Part shown: piece by piece, positions 43,797-52,271 of the stretch | Numbering within the stretch: position 1 is the stretch's first letter | Layout: each line of letters starts with the position of its first letter | NCBI GenBank assembly: GCA_023953845.1 | Contig: JAMLJC010000001.1 | Span: 620,001-684,000 of the forward strand | Source of the DNA: Rhizobiaceae bacterium | GTDB lineage: Bacteria > Pseudomonadota > Alphaproteobacteria > Rhizobiales > Rhizobiaceae | Length of the DNA stretch: 64,000 nt | Reading direction: 5' to 3' | The notes under the pieces: generated by a model | What the model saw: only the letters and a program-made list of their open reading frames with translations | What the model was told of the DNA's origin: nothing | Databases searched by the model: none | Made by a program: the position numbers and the translations under genes

Positions 43797-46514
43797 TCAT
43801 TCGGCGGGAACCGCAGCGAGCGGCACGCGGCTGCGTTCGACGTCATGGAGGAATCCGCCGCGGCGCGTGTAGACGGCCCAGGTGACGGCAAGGCAGATCA
43901 CGTAGAAGATCAGGAAGGCCCAGAGCGCAGCCAGCGGCGATCCGGTCATGCCGATCGACGTGCCGTAGGCCTTGGGAATGAAGAACCCGCCATAGCCGCC
44001 GATCGCGCTGGTGAAGGCGATGATCGCCGCTGCTTCCCGCTCGGATTGGCGGCGCTGCTCGGCGACGCCCTGGCCGGGCGTCAGCCGGGCGATGTCCTTG
44101 CGCATGATCACCGGGATCATCTGGAAGGTCGAGGCGTTGCCGACGCCGGTGAAGAAGAACAGGGCGATGAAGCAGGCGAAGAAGCCGGGGAAGGAGCCCA
44201 TCTGGAGGGACCAGATCACGCCGAGCACGGCCGCGATCATGCCGACGAAGACCCAGAACGTCACACGCCCACCGCCGACCCTGTCGGACAGCCAGCCCGT
44301 TCCGGCGCGGCTCAGGGCGCCGACGAGCGGGCCGAGGAAGACGTATTGCAACGCATCGACCTCGGGGAAGGCCAGCTTCGACAGAAGCGGAAAGCCCGCC
44401 GAATAGCCCAGGAAACTGCCGAAGGTGCCGACATAGAGCAGGCACATCACACAGTTGTGCGGACGGGTGAAGATGATCGCCTGCTCGCGGAAGCTGGCCC
44501 GCGCATCGGCGATGTCGTTCATGCCCACCCATGCCGCGGCCGTCGAGGCCAGGATGAAAGGCACCCAGACGAAGCCCGCATTCTGTATCCACATGCGGCC
44601 GCCATCCGACAATTGCTGCGGCTCGCCGCCGATTGCGCCGAAGACGCCAGCGGTGACCACCAGCGGCACGAGGAACTGCATGACCGAGACACCGAGATTG
44701 CCGAGGCCCGCGTTCAGCGCCATGGCGTTGCCCTTCTCCGCGCGGGGGAAGAAGAAGCTGATATTGGCCATGGAGGAAGCGAAGTTGCCGCCACCGAGGC
44801 CGCACAGCAGCGCGAGGACCACGAAGATCAGATATGGCGTGCCGGGGTCCTGCACCGCGTAGCCGATGCCCATGGCGGGGATCAGCAGCGACGCGGTCGA
44901 GAGCGTCGTCCACAGCCGGCCGCCGAAGATCGGCACCATGAAACTGTAGAAGATCCTCAGCGTCGCCCCCGACAGCGCCGGCAGCGCAGCAAGCCAGAAA
45001 AGCTGGTCCTGCGTGAAGGCGAAGCCGATCGACGGCAACCGGGCGACCACGACCGACCAGACCATCCAGACCGCGAACGCCAGCAGAAGCGCCGGGATCG
45101 ATATCCACAAATTGCGCCGCGCGATGCGCTGTCCTTTTTCGGCCCAGAACTGCGCGTCCTCGGGCCGCCAGTCCTCTATCACGCGCGGCATCACGGTGCG
45201 GCCGGGTTCGTGAACGTCCTTCAGTTCGGGGAAGCTGGGCAGCCGGTCGAGCACGGCGCCATGCGCCTGCCGCTCCATGACGCGGATCGAGAGATGCATC
45301 CAACCCATCGAGACCAGCACGATCAGGAACAGCAGCACGAAGGCCGAAGTCCAGACCCCGGTGACATCGAGCAGCGCGCCGAAGAGCACCGGCAGGATGA
45401 AGCCGCCAAGACCGCCGATCATGCCGACAAGGCCGCCGACCGCGCCAACATGATTGGGATAGTAGACCGGGATATGCTTGAAGACCGCCGCCTTGCCGAG
45501 GCTCATGAAGAAACCCAGCGCGAAGAGCGTCGCGACGAAGGGCCACAACCCCATTTCGGTCGAAAAGGCGATCGGGCCGTCCTTGCCCCGGATCACGTAA
45601 TCCGTCGGCGGATAGGACAGCATGAACAGGAAGACCGGCGAGAACCCGAAGGTCCAGTACATGACGGAGCGCGCGCCGAAACGATCCGACAGCACCCCGC
45701 CATAGGCACGGAACACGCTGGCTGAAAGGCTGAAGGCCGCCGCCGCCATGCCGGCGGTGCGCACATCGACGCCATAGACCTGCACGAGATAATGCGGCAG
45801 CCACAGCGCCAGGGCGACGAAACCGCCGAAGACGAAGAAGTAGTATAGCGAGAAGCGCCAGACCTGCAGATTCTTCAGCGGCGCGAACTGTTCGGCGAGA
45901 CTCGGCGCGGCGATTCCCTGGGCGCGCCGGGCGGCAAAATCCGGATCGTCCTTGGCCAGCAGATAGAAGGCTACGCCCATCAGGGCGATGCCGGCAGCCC
46001 ACAGCTCCGCCACTCCCTGCCAGCCCCAGGCGACGAGCACGAAGGGGGCGAGGAACTTCGTCACTGCCGCGCCGACATTGCCCATCCCGAAGGTTCCCAG
46101 CGCCGTGCCCTGGCGCTCCTGGGGAAACCACTTCGAGACGTAGGCCACGCCGATGATGAAGGACCCGCCCGCGAGGCCTACGCCCAGCGCGGCCAGAAGA
46201 AAGGTCGGATAGCTGTCCGCCCAGGTCAGAGCGAAGGTCGCCACACCGGTGAGAACCATCTGGGCGGAAAATACCAGGCGGCCGCCATAGCGCTCTGTCC
46301 AGACGCCGAGGATGATCCTGATCAGCGAACCGGTGAGCACCGGCGTGGCGATCAGAAGACCGTATTCGAACTCGGACAAGCCGAGTTCGTCCTTGATGGA
46401 GATTCCGATGATCGAAAAGATCGTCCAGACGGCGAAGCACAGCGTGAAAGCGAGGGTGCTCAGCCAGAGGGCCTTTTGCTGGTCTGCACGACTTGACGTG
46501 GCACTGCCTGACAT
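43797..46514 (-). CDS. narK: Fused NarK1-NarK2 nitrate/nitrite transporter
   Basis: A 905-residue protein made of two major-facilitator domains of about 430 residues each joined by a hydrophilic linker near residues 430-480. The first half has GLLIATPVLTGSLIRIILGVWTER and GAVGGLVGMIGGLGGF. The second half has ATLRIFYSFMVPIFGG, CGLGGGNFASSMANIS and FTSAIGGYGGFFIPKAYG. In Paracoccus-type NarK the first domain is a proton-nitrate symporter and the second a nitrate/nitrite antiporter. ATG 46514 follows GGAG. It is the first gene of the nar transcript. Confidence 0.96.
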   Translation of the reverse strand: MSGSATSSRADQQKALWLSTLAFTLCFAVWTIFSIIGISIKDELGLSEFEYGLLIATPVLTGSLIRIILGVWTERYGGRLVFSAQMVLTGVATFALTWADSYPTFLLAALGVGLAGGSFIIGVAYVSKWFPQERQGTALGTFGMGNVGAAVTKFLAPFVLVAWGWQGVAELWAAGIALMGVAFYLLAKDDPDFAARRAQGIAAPSLAEQFAPLKNLQVWRFSLYYFFVFGGFVALALWLPHYLVQVYGVDVRTAGMAAAAFSLSASVFRAYGGVLSDRFGARSVMYWTFGFSPVFLFMLSYPPTDYVIRGKDGPIAFSTEMGLWPFVATLFALGFFMSLGKAAVFKHIPVYYPNHVGAVGGLVGMIGGLGGFILPVLFGALLDVTGVWTSAFVLLFLIVLVSMGWMHLSIRVMERQAHGAVLDRLPSFPELKDVHEPGRTVMPRVIEDWRPEDAQFWAEKGQRIARRNLWISIPALLLAFAVWMVWSVVVARLPSIGFAFTQDQLFWLAALPALSGATLRIFYSFMVPIFGGRLWTTLSTASLLIPAMGIGYAVQDPGTPYLIFVVLALLCGLGGGNFASSMANISFFFPRAEKGNAMALNAGLGNLGVSVMQFLVPLVVTAGVFGAIGGEPQQLSDGGRMWIQNAGFVWVPFILASTAAAWVGMNDIADARASFREQAIIFTRPHNCVMCLLYVGTFGSFLGYSAGFPLLSKLAFPEVDALQYVFLGPLVGALSRAGTGWLSDRVGGGRVTFWVFVGMIAAVLGVIWSLQMGSFPGFFACFIALFFFTGVGNASTFQMIPVIMRKDIARLTPGQGVAEQRRQSEREAAAIIAFTSAIGGYGGFFIPKAYGTSIGMTGSPLAALWAFLIFYVICLAVTWAVYTRRGGFLHDVERSRVPLAAVPAE

Positions 46515-46593
46515 AGCGCGACTCCGGCTTCGGTATCCGTGGCTTGAGGCGTATTTTCAGGCACCAGCGAATATGTCCGTCCGCCCTCCGTCT

Positions 46594-46607
46594 TTGATGT
46601 GGATCAA
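46594..46607. promoter_or_regulatory. Perfect FNR/NarR-type box in the narK promoter
   Basis: TTGAT-GTGG-ATCAA matches the FNR/CRP-type consensus TTGAT-N4-ATCAA in all ten defined positions. It lies 80 bp upstream of the narK start codon. A CATATT -10-like hexamer sits on the minus strand at 46570-46575, giving roughly the -40 placement of an activating site. Confidence 0.85.
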
Positions 46608-46729
46608 TCAAAAAGAATGGCAGACAGGTAATTCGAATCTTTCGCCAGAGATAAAGAGAAATCCATATATTATGGGACTTTCTCTTTGATAAAATAGGTT
46701 CTTGGGATTGACTGTACTCGATTTATGAA

Positions 46730-46743
46730 TTGATAAATCTCAA
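46730..46743. promoter_or_regulatory. Near-match FNR-type box upstream of the CRP/FNR regulator
   Basis: TTGAT-AAAT-CTCAA matches the consensus except at one position in the right half. It ends 22 bp before the start codon of the regulator, a position that fits autorepression rather than activation (inference). Confidence 0.45.
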
Positions 46744-46765
46744 TCATCACGAAGGAGCATATGTC

Positions 46766-47479
46766 ATGCGAGACGACGAGAGGCCCGGTCTGAGGCGCTT
46801 GCCGCTGTTCCGTGAAATGATGACTCCGACCTTCGACAGCGTGATGGAGATCGCCTATTCCCAAAGCTTCCCGCCACAACTGGAGCTTATCCGGCAGGGG
46901 GAGTACGCCGATTTCCTGCACATCCTCGTCGAAGGCGCGGTGGAGTTGCGCGCGCAATGGAACGGACACGAGTCGATCATGGGCTTCGTTCGCCCCGTCT
47001 CCACCTTCATCCTGGCCGCCTGCGTGTGCGACGCGCCATATCTGATGTCGGCGTGGACCCTGGAGCGGTCCCGCATCGTCATGATCCCCGCCGCCGACCT
47101 GCGCGCCGCGCTTCGCCGGGACCCGGACTTCGCGATGGCGGCCATGCGGGAACTGGGCGAAGGCTACCGGACCTTCGTGCGGCACGCCAAGAATCTGAAG
47201 CTGCGCAATTCCCGGGAAAGGCTCGCCGCCTACATCCTGCAGCAATCTCAACTTGCCGATGACGCCTCAACCGTGTTCCTTCCAGTGGAGAAGCGGCATC
47301 TGGCCTCCTATCTCGGCATGACGCCCGAAAACCTGTCGCGGACGGTCAAGGCTCTGCAGGCGGATGGCGTCAGGATGAAAGGAATGCAGGTGACGATAAC
47401 GGATCGCGCCCGGCTTATGGCCGTCGCGGGGCCTGATCTGTTGATGGACGGACCGGACCCCAAGAACACAACGAGCTGA
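46766..47479 (+). CDS. CRP/FNR-family regulator lacking the FNR cysteine cluster (NarR/NnrR/Dnr-like)
   Basis: A 237-residue regulator. The cyclic-nucleotide-like sensor domain covers about 20-140, and the helix-turn-helix lies near 185-215 (KRHLASYLGMTPENLSRTVKALQ) with the E..SR recognition pattern used for TTGAT half-sites. There is no N-terminal Cys cluster; the only cysteines are in ACVCDAPY, so it is not an oxygen-sensing FNR. By its place beside narK it resembles NarR-type nitrate/nitrite-responsive regulators. I start at ATG 46766 after AAGGAG; an in-frame upstream start is less likely. It probably acts on the box at 46594. Confidence 0.88.
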   Translation: MRDDERPGLRRLPLFREMMTPTFDSVMEIAYSQSFPPQLELIRQGEYADFLHILVEGAVELRAQWNGHESIMGFVRPVSTFILAACVCDAPYLMSAWTLERSRIVMIPAADLRAALRRDPDFAMAAMRELGEGYRTFVRHAKNLKLRNSRERLAAYILQQSQLADDASTVFLPVEKRHLASYLGMTPENLSRTVKALQADGVRMKGMQVTITDRARLMAVAGPDLLMDGPDPKNTTS

Positions 47480-47803
47480 CCGCCAACGCGGAATCCCACT
47501 CCCATCGTTCCGGAAGAGCCGCAGGAAAATTTCACAACGGCTACCGAACATGGGAAGCCATGCCAAGCGTGGATTGTTCCACATGATTATGGTGCACCAT
47601 GGGAGCTTTTCGCGACAATCCTCAGGTAGGCGTGTTGCTTGGGAGTTCGGCCGAATCCGCGCCGACACGCTGCGGGTCATTGTCGATGGGCATGAGACAT
47701 ATTATCAGACGCCTTAGCTTGGCCGCAGTTCGGATGAACGAGCGTGTCAGGCGCCATGGGATCGCATCGTTCCCCTGGCATTGTTCGGGGCAGATTCCTT
47801 CTC
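47480..47803. other. Intergenic region of 324 bp with a 12-bp perfect palindrome
   Basis: This lies between the CRP/FNR-type gene and the Rrf2 gene. It contains ATGGTGCACCAT at 47589-47600, a perfect 12-bp palindrome about 200 bp before the Rrf2 start. No gene with a credible ribosome site was seen. Confidence 0.45.
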
Positions 47804-48253
47804 ATGCTTACCCGCAAAGGCAAATACGGTCTCAAGGCGCTGGTGCACCTCGCCGGACTTCCGGTCGGTCAACTGGCGTTCGTCAACGACATCGCGGTCG
47901 CCAACAACATCCCGAAGAAGTTTCTGGACGCGATCCTCGGCGAACTGCGCAATGCGGGTTTCGTCCAGAGCCGCAAGGGCAAGGAAGGCGGCTATCGCCT
48001 GGCGCGGCCCGCTGCCGAAATCAAGGTGGGCCATGTGGTGCGCGTGCTCGACGGGCCGCTCGCGCCCATACCCTGCGCCAGCAGGACCCGGTATGAGCCG
48101 TGCGAGGATTGCGACGAGGCTACATGCCAGGTCCGTCACATGATGATCGAGGTCAGGCACGCCATCGCAACGGTTCTGGACAATCGGAGCCTTGCCGAGA
48201 TGCGCGAAAGCGCCAACGACGACATCGCAGTGGAACTCCAGCACCAGGCTTGA
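47804..48253 (+). CDS. Rrf2-family transcriptional regulator with cysteine cluster
   Basis: A 149-residue Rrf2 protein: LTRKGKYGLKALVHLA at the N-terminus, winged helix with NNIPKKFLDAILGELRNAGFV, the RKGKEGGYRLARP wing, and a cysteine-rich loop near residue 90-110 (CASRTRYEPCEDCDEATC). The four cysteines are spaced C-X8-C-X2-C-X4-C, which differs from the CX5-7CX5C of IscR, NsrR and RirA, so cluster binding is possible but not assured. ATG 47804 is the conserved start; the frame is open upstream. The FAD/NAD(P)-binding gene begins 28 bp downstream and is the likely partner or target. Confidence 0.9.
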   Translation: MLTRKGKYGLKALVHLAGLPVGQLAFVNDIAVANNIPKKFLDAILGELRNAGFVQSRKGKEGGYRLARPAAEIKVGHVVRVLDGPLAPIPCASRTRYEPCEDCDEATCQVRHMMIEVRHAIATVLDNRSLAEMRESANDDIAVELQHQA

Positions 48254-48281
48254 CCGATTTCCGCATGGCAGGTCGGTGCGC

Positions 48282-49619
48282 ATGAGCGCCGCGACCCACA
48301 TTGCGATTGTCGGCGGCGGGGCGTCGGGCGTCATCCTGACAGCGCATCTCCTGCGCAGCAACTATCCCGGACTTCGCGTCACACTGATCGAGAAACGCGA
48401 CGCCTTCGGTCAGGGCATGGCCTATTCGACATCGCTGCCGGATCATCTCCTCAATGTCAGCGCCATGGGAATGAGCGCGTTCGCCGACGATCCGGAACAT
48501 TTCTGGCGCTGGGTCCATGCCAGAGGCCTGACGAACGATAGAACCATACCCTACTACGCGCCGCGCAGCCTCTACGGGATTTATCTGCACGAGCTTCTCG
48601 ACGATCTGGTGAAGCAGGAGTCGCGAAGGCTGCGCCTTGTCCACGACGTCGTCACGTCCGTCACGCCGACAGCCGGGGGAGTCGATATCAGCCTCGCCGG
48701 CGGTGTCAGCATAGCGGCCCACTACGCAGTGCTTGCCGTCGGCCATGACGAAGAGCCTGCGCCGGATCAGGATTTCGCGATGCGTATCGGTTCGCGGGGC
48801 GACATGCCGCTTGATCCGGGCAGCCGCGTGATGATTCTCGGCACGGGCCTGAGCATGGTGGATGCGTGGCTGACCCTCGAGCACCGTGGCCATCACGGCG
48901 AGGTGCTCGCCGTTTCGCGACGCGGACTGCTGCCGTCACCGCATCAACCCAGCCGGCCGATCCGGCTCGACAGTGCCGACATACCGCTCGGCACGGACCT
49001 GTCCTATTTCGTGCGCTGGTTCCGCGATCTGGTGCGCACGACCGAAGCGGCGGGCAGGAACTGGCGGGACGTGGTCGACGGCATCCGCCCCTTCAACCAG
49101 CAGATATGGCAGAGCTGGCCAGTCGGCGCGAAAAGCCGTTTTCTGCAGCACACGAAAGCCTGGTGGGATATTCACCGGCACCGCATGGCGCGCGCGATTC
49201 ACCGCAAACTGACGGAAGCCGTGAACAGTGGCCGGCTCAGGCTTATTGCCGGCCGGATCGTCAGGGTGGCGGCGAAAAACGGGGGTAACGCCGTCACACT
49301 GCAGCGGCGCCACATGCAATCCTTCGAGGAAATCGAGGTACAGCGCATCTACGATTGCACAGGCATCGTGAAGGACGTCTCGACCGGCTCCATCACGGTG
49401 CTGCGATCGCTTACCGATCGGGGTTATGCGCGGCCGGACCCATTGCGGCTGGGGCTCGACGTCACCCCCGGATGCGCGGTGATCGACGCTTCCGGCACTG
49501 CGTCAAAGCGGCTGTTCGCCGTCGGCTCGCTCACGCGGGGCACGTTTTTCGAGATCGATGCGATACCGGATATTCGGGTCCAGTGCGCCAGGCTGGCCAG
49601 GCATCTCGTCTCCGGATAG
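48282..49619 (+). CDS. FAD/NAD(P)-binding oxidoreductase-like protein
   Basis: A 445-residue protein with an N-terminal GGGASGVILTAHLLRSNYPG nucleotide-binding motif. A second Rossmann-type motif, ILGTGLSMVDAWLTL, lies near residue 190, and SLTRGTFFEIDAIPDIR at the C-terminus is typical of the FAD-NAD(P)-binding HI0933/YdhS-like group. The reaction of this group is mostly unknown. The start is ATG 48282. It follows the Rrf2 gene by 28 bp in the same direction, suggesting redox- or iron-sulfur-linked control. Confidence 0.85.
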   Translation: MSAATHIAIVGGGASGVILTAHLLRSNYPGLRVTLIEKRDAFGQGMAYSTSLPDHLLNVSAMGMSAFADDPEHFWRWVHARGLTNDRTIPYYAPRSLYGIYLHELLDDLVKQESRRLRLVHDVVTSVTPTAGGVDISLAGGVSIAAHYAVLAVGHDEEPAPDQDFAMRIGSRGDMPLDPGSRVMILGTGLSMVDAWLTLEHRGHHGEVLAVSRRGLLPSPHQPSRPIRLDSADIPLGTDLSYFVRWFRDLVRTTEAAGRNWRDVVDGIRPFNQQIWQSWPVGAKSRFLQHTKAWWDIHRHRMARAIHRKLTEAVNSGRLRLIAGRIVRVAAKNGGNAVTLQRRHMQSFEEIEVQRIYDCTGIVKDVSTGSITVLRSLTDRGYARPDPLRLGLDVTPGCAVIDASGTASKRLFAVGSLTRGTFFEIDAIPDIRVQCARLARHLVSG

Positions 49620-49650
49620 AGCCGGCATTTTCCGGACAGGCGACGCGGCT

Positions 49651-50535
49651 TCACTGCCAGCGGCGCACTCCACCGGCCCAATCACGCTGCCGCACGGGCG
49701 CGAGCGGCTGCGCGACGGCGTCCCGGCGCAGCGCACTGTTGCGAACCAGCGTGGCAACGGTGGCGCCAAACAGCATGAGGCTGCGTTCTGTCGAAACCCG
49801 GACCGTGAATTCCGATATTCCGGCTTCGATATAGGCCAGCAGCAACAGCGCGCTCTGCGCCGACGTGTCGACCACAAGCGCCTCTCCCGGCAGAGGGTGG
49901 CCGTCGGACACCGCGATCGGCAGGGCGAATCTGATTTTCCGGGACCTCCCATGCTGTGTAGCCGCCGCCCGGACGCGTTCCATCAGCAGTCGTGCCTCGT
50001 CCAGATCCGCCGCCGCGATCTCGATGAGATCGGCATGGCGGGCTGCGACTTTCAGCGCCGTTCCGGAGAGGCCCCGCATGCGGAGCGGAATATTGACAGG
50101 TCCATCGGCGCCGTCACGCACGAAACCGCCGCGAATGCTGTAGAACGGGCCTTCATAGTCGAACGGACGTTCACTCGACCAAAGCCGCTTCAGCAGCGTC
50201 AGATATTCATCGATACGATGCCAGGAATCGATATGTCCCTCGCCCGTTTCTCCGGGATTTACATCGAGTTCGAGACGCCCCCCGCTCGACCGCCGCAGAT
50301 CGGACAGACGCCGCGCCGCGGCAACCGGCGAGCCCGTCGCAGCATGTGAGAGAACCAGCCGCTCCGGCGCTTCGGGAAAAGCGGCGCGGCGACCGAAACC
50401 CGCAAAATTGGGAAGGACGACACCCTGAAGACCGGCCCGCGCGGCGAGTTTGCCGAGCGCTACGGCATCATCCTTAAGCGCGGATATTCCGCTGTCGGAA
50501 CGAGCTTGTGGAACGAAAGTGAACTTGACAGGCAT
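49651..50535 (-). CDS. Short luciferase-like (LLM class) flavin-dependent oxidoreductase
   Basis: A 294-residue protein related to bacterial luciferase and alkanesulfonate monooxygenases. It retains the AGLQGVVLPNFAGF N-terminal region, SGGRLELDVNPGETGEGH, a family-typical YLTLLKRLWSSERPFDYEGPFY stretch and RMRGLSGTALKVAARHADL. It is 50-100 residues shorter than SsuD-type enzymes, mainly in the C-terminal part. ATG 50535 has AAGGAGG upstream. A 51-residue ORF with a strong ribosome site ends 60 bp upstream on the same strand, so the two may form an operon. No flavin reductase or sulfonate transporter is nearby. Confidence 0.85.
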   Translation of the reverse strand: MPVKFTFVPQARSDSGISALKDDAVALGKLAARAGLQGVVLPNFAGFGRRAAFPEAPERLVLSHAATGSPVAAARRLSDLRRSSGGRLELDVNPGETGEGHIDSWHRIDEYLTLLKRLWSSERPFDYEGPFYSIRGGFVRDGADGPVNIPLRMRGLSGTALKVAARHADLIEIAAADLDEARLLMERVRAAATQHGRSRKIRFALPIAVSDGHPLPGEALVVDTSAQSALLLLAYIEAGISEFTVRVSTERSLMLFGATVATLVRNSALRRDAVAQPLAPVRQRDWAGGVRRWQ

Positions 50536-50595
50536 CACATTCCTCCTTCGCCTTGAAACCTGGTTTACTTGGCGCGCCTTCCAGCGGTGCTGCTC

Positions 50596-50751
50596 TCATT
50601 CAACGAACCAGCCAAACATCACCGCGGCGGCGAAGCCAGGTGACAGGGTGAAACCGCATCGATGATGGCGCTTTGGGACGGCTTCGATGCCCCGCCGTTC
50701 CTTCCCGGCATTGGCGAGCACCAGCATATCCATTGTCTGGATGTTAGCCAT
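50596..50751 (-). CDS. Small 51-residue ORF upstream of the LLM monooxygenase, candidate peptide
   Basis: ATG 50751 is preceded by GGAGG with a 6-base spacer, and the frame runs 51 codons to TGA at 50596-50598. The peptide begins MANIQTMDMLVLANAGKERR and ends with a hydrophobic part, SPGFAAAVMFGWFVE. In between lie a basic VPKRHHRC stretch and a single Cys at residue 32. It shows no homology I can name. It could be a precursor peptide modified by the flavin enzyme, a regulatory leader peptide, or a small membrane protein. Codon use looks normal for the window. A candidate operator lies just upstream. Confidence 0.5.
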   Translation of the reverse strand: MANIQTMDMLVLANAGKERRGIEAVPKRHHRCGFTLSPGFAAAVMFGWFVE

Positions 50752-50773
50752 ATTCAGCCTCCGGTCGATGACG

Positions 50774-50794
50774 AGTCTATAAAATTTGTAGACT
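50774..50794. promoter_or_regulatory. Inverted repeat in the promoter of the small ORF/LLM unit
   Basis: AGTCTA at 50774-50779 and TAGACT at 50789-50794 are perfect arms around a 9-bp A/T-rich spacer, in the most A/T-rich part of the region, 23 bp before the start of the small ORF. The minus-strand TTTATAGA within it could be a -10 element. Confidence 0.4.
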
Positions 50795-50932
50795 TTGTCG
50801 ATTTCTATTTTGTCGGAGTGCGTGGAATCCTGTTCTCAAAAAATGCAATTCGAAAGCAATAGAAACTAAGGAAGGATAGCGATGCTCCAACAGAGCGCCA
50901 TCGATCCCTCGTGTCTCTCCAGAGTCTACTAT

Positions 50933-51157
50933 CTAGTCGGTCGGTGTGGGCTGGTTGAGGATCGGCTTGCCAACCCTGGACGATGTCCCGTCCGGAGAAT
51001 TCGCCTGACTTTCCCCGCCGGTGCTGCTCGGCGGCGTCGGGTCGGAATCGATCTGCGGATTGGGATCGGTTTCCGTGGATCGGGTGGTATTCGGATCAGG
51101 CGCATCACAGGCCGCCACCGCTCCGGCCAGCAACGATATGCATAAAAGCCTGTACAT
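50933..51157 (-). CDS. Small putative lipoprotein
   Basis: A 74-residue protein beginning MYRLLCISLLAGAVAAC, a signal peptide with a VAAC lipobox. A Pro/Ser/Thr/Asp-rich, probably unstructured mature part (DPNPQIDSDPTPPSSTGG) follows. ATG 51157 has GGAG ten bases upstream; a GTG three codons earlier is possible. Function unknown; such tails are common in small outer-membrane-anchored proteins of rhizobia. Confidence 0.65.
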   Translation of the reverse strand: MYRLLCISLLAGAVAACDAPDPNTTRSTETDPNPQIDSDPTPPSSTGGESQANSPDGTSSRVGKPILNQPTPTD

Positions 51158-51244
51158 GATGCTCACTCCATGCCCCGCCAGGAGTGTAAGCTTGCCGGGC
51201 GTCCAAGGTTCCGATGAATCTCGGTGAACCGGATCAAAGGATTC

Positions 51245-51451
51245 TCACCGGTCGCCGCGCGCCTTCCACCTTTTTGCTTCTGCTTCGATGGCGTCCGGAT
51301 CATTGCCGCATTTGGTGATGATAGCCCTCGCCTGATCGACGGATATTCCATGGCGGCTTGCGAGAGCGCCGGCTTCGAATTCCGGGTCCTGCGCTCCGGC
51401 AGGCTGGCCGCCGGCTCCGCTGGACGTACGATCTTCCGCGCTGATCAACAT
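51245..51451 (-). CDS. DUF3606 domain protein
   Basis: A 68-residue protein. The C-terminal 45 residues match the DUF3606 pattern: EAGALASRHGISVDQARAII, then KCGNDPDAIEAEAKRW. The family is small, common in Hyphomicrobiales, and of unknown function. I start at ATG 51451 after AAGGAT; the frame is open further upstream without a ribosome site. Confidence 0.75.
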   Translation of the reverse strand: MLISAEDRTSSGAGGQPAGAQDPEFEAGALASRHGISVDQARAIITKCGNDPDAIEAEAKRWKARGDR

Positions 51452-51634
51452 AGCCGAATCCTTTCGACTTTCGAGTGTGCAGACCAATACGCGCGCACCG
51501 CATTTGTTCCGCAAAATCGCATCTCGCCGCGTCGATTCCCCTGCCTCGACTTTCAACTCGCCGGGCAATAGACAGGCATTCCGGCGATTGACCTTTGTCA
51601 AAGTTTGTGGAGAGCAGGCCGGTTAGAAGCACGC

Positions 51635-52195
51635 ATGTCGTTCACCTCATTCATCCTTTCCGCCGTCGCAATCCTGCTGACACCGGGACCGACCAACACG
51701 CTTCTCGCTGCGTCCGGCGCTGCGGTCGGCCTTAGAAGAGCGCTGGCGCTGCCACTGGCGGAGGCAGCGGGCTACGCCGTGGCAATCAGCCTCTTCTTCT
51801 CCGCAAGCGACATTCTCCACGAGGTGCCGGCGGCGATGGCGGTATTGAAGGCTACAGCGGCGGCGTGGCTTCTCTTCTCCGCGTCCAGGCTGTGGCGACA
51901 GCCCGTGGTGCCGAGCCTTTCCGATCACCGACAGTCTTTCCGGCGCGTATTCATCACCACGCTGCTCAATCCCAAGGCGATGCTGGTTGCAACGATTGTG
52001 ATTCCGGGATTGATGGCCGGGTACAGGATGCAGGCGCTTCTGATCTTCATCACTCTCTCGACCTGCGCGGGAATGGCCTGGACAGCGTTCGGGGCGATGC
52101 TGCCCACCCGCATCCGCAGGCATTCCTACAAGGCGGCGGCCATGGTGCTTGTGGGTTTCGCCATCTTCGCGTCGGCAGGCGCGCTCCAGACCTGA
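51635..52195 (+). CDS. LysE/RhtB-family amino-acid exporter
   Basis: A 186-residue inner-membrane exporter. The N-terminal FILSAVAILLTPGPTNTLLA carries the family motif with TPGP. Further helices follow, with the conserved FRRVFITTLLNPKAMLVATI segment and its LLNPKA motif. ATG 51635 is the conserved start; the longer frame adds ten unlikely residues. Substrate not inferable. It converges on oiaK; a GCCTGC/GCAGGC stem-loop at 52207-52223 may end its transcript. Confidence 0.88.
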   Translation: MSFTSFILSAVAILLTPGPTNTLLAASGAAVGLRRALALPLAEAAGYAVAISLFFSASDILHEVPAAMAVLKATAAAWLLFSASRLWRQPVVPSLSDHRQSFRRVFITTLLNPKAMLVATIVIPGLMAGYRMQALLIFITLSTCAGMAWTAFGAMLPTRIRRHSYKAAAMVLVGFAIFASAGALQT

Positions 52196-52206
52196 CCGCG
52201 TGCCTC

Positions 52207-52223
52207 GCCTGCGGATGGCAGGC
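52207..52223 (+). terminator. Stem-loop after the LysE-family gene
   Basis: GCCTGC and GCAGGC pair perfectly around GGATG, 11 bp after the stop codon. Only a weak T-rich sequence follows, so terminator strength is uncertain. Confidence 0.4.
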
Positions 52224-52271
52224 TAGTCCTTGTAGATTGCGGGTTTGCCGGGTTCGGAAGTCACCCCGGCG

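Noticed and set aside
50662..50862. A 66-codon plus-strand ORF in the LLM/lipoprotein intergenic region
   Set aside because: It has no ribosome site and is antisense to the better-supported 51-codon minus-strand ORF.
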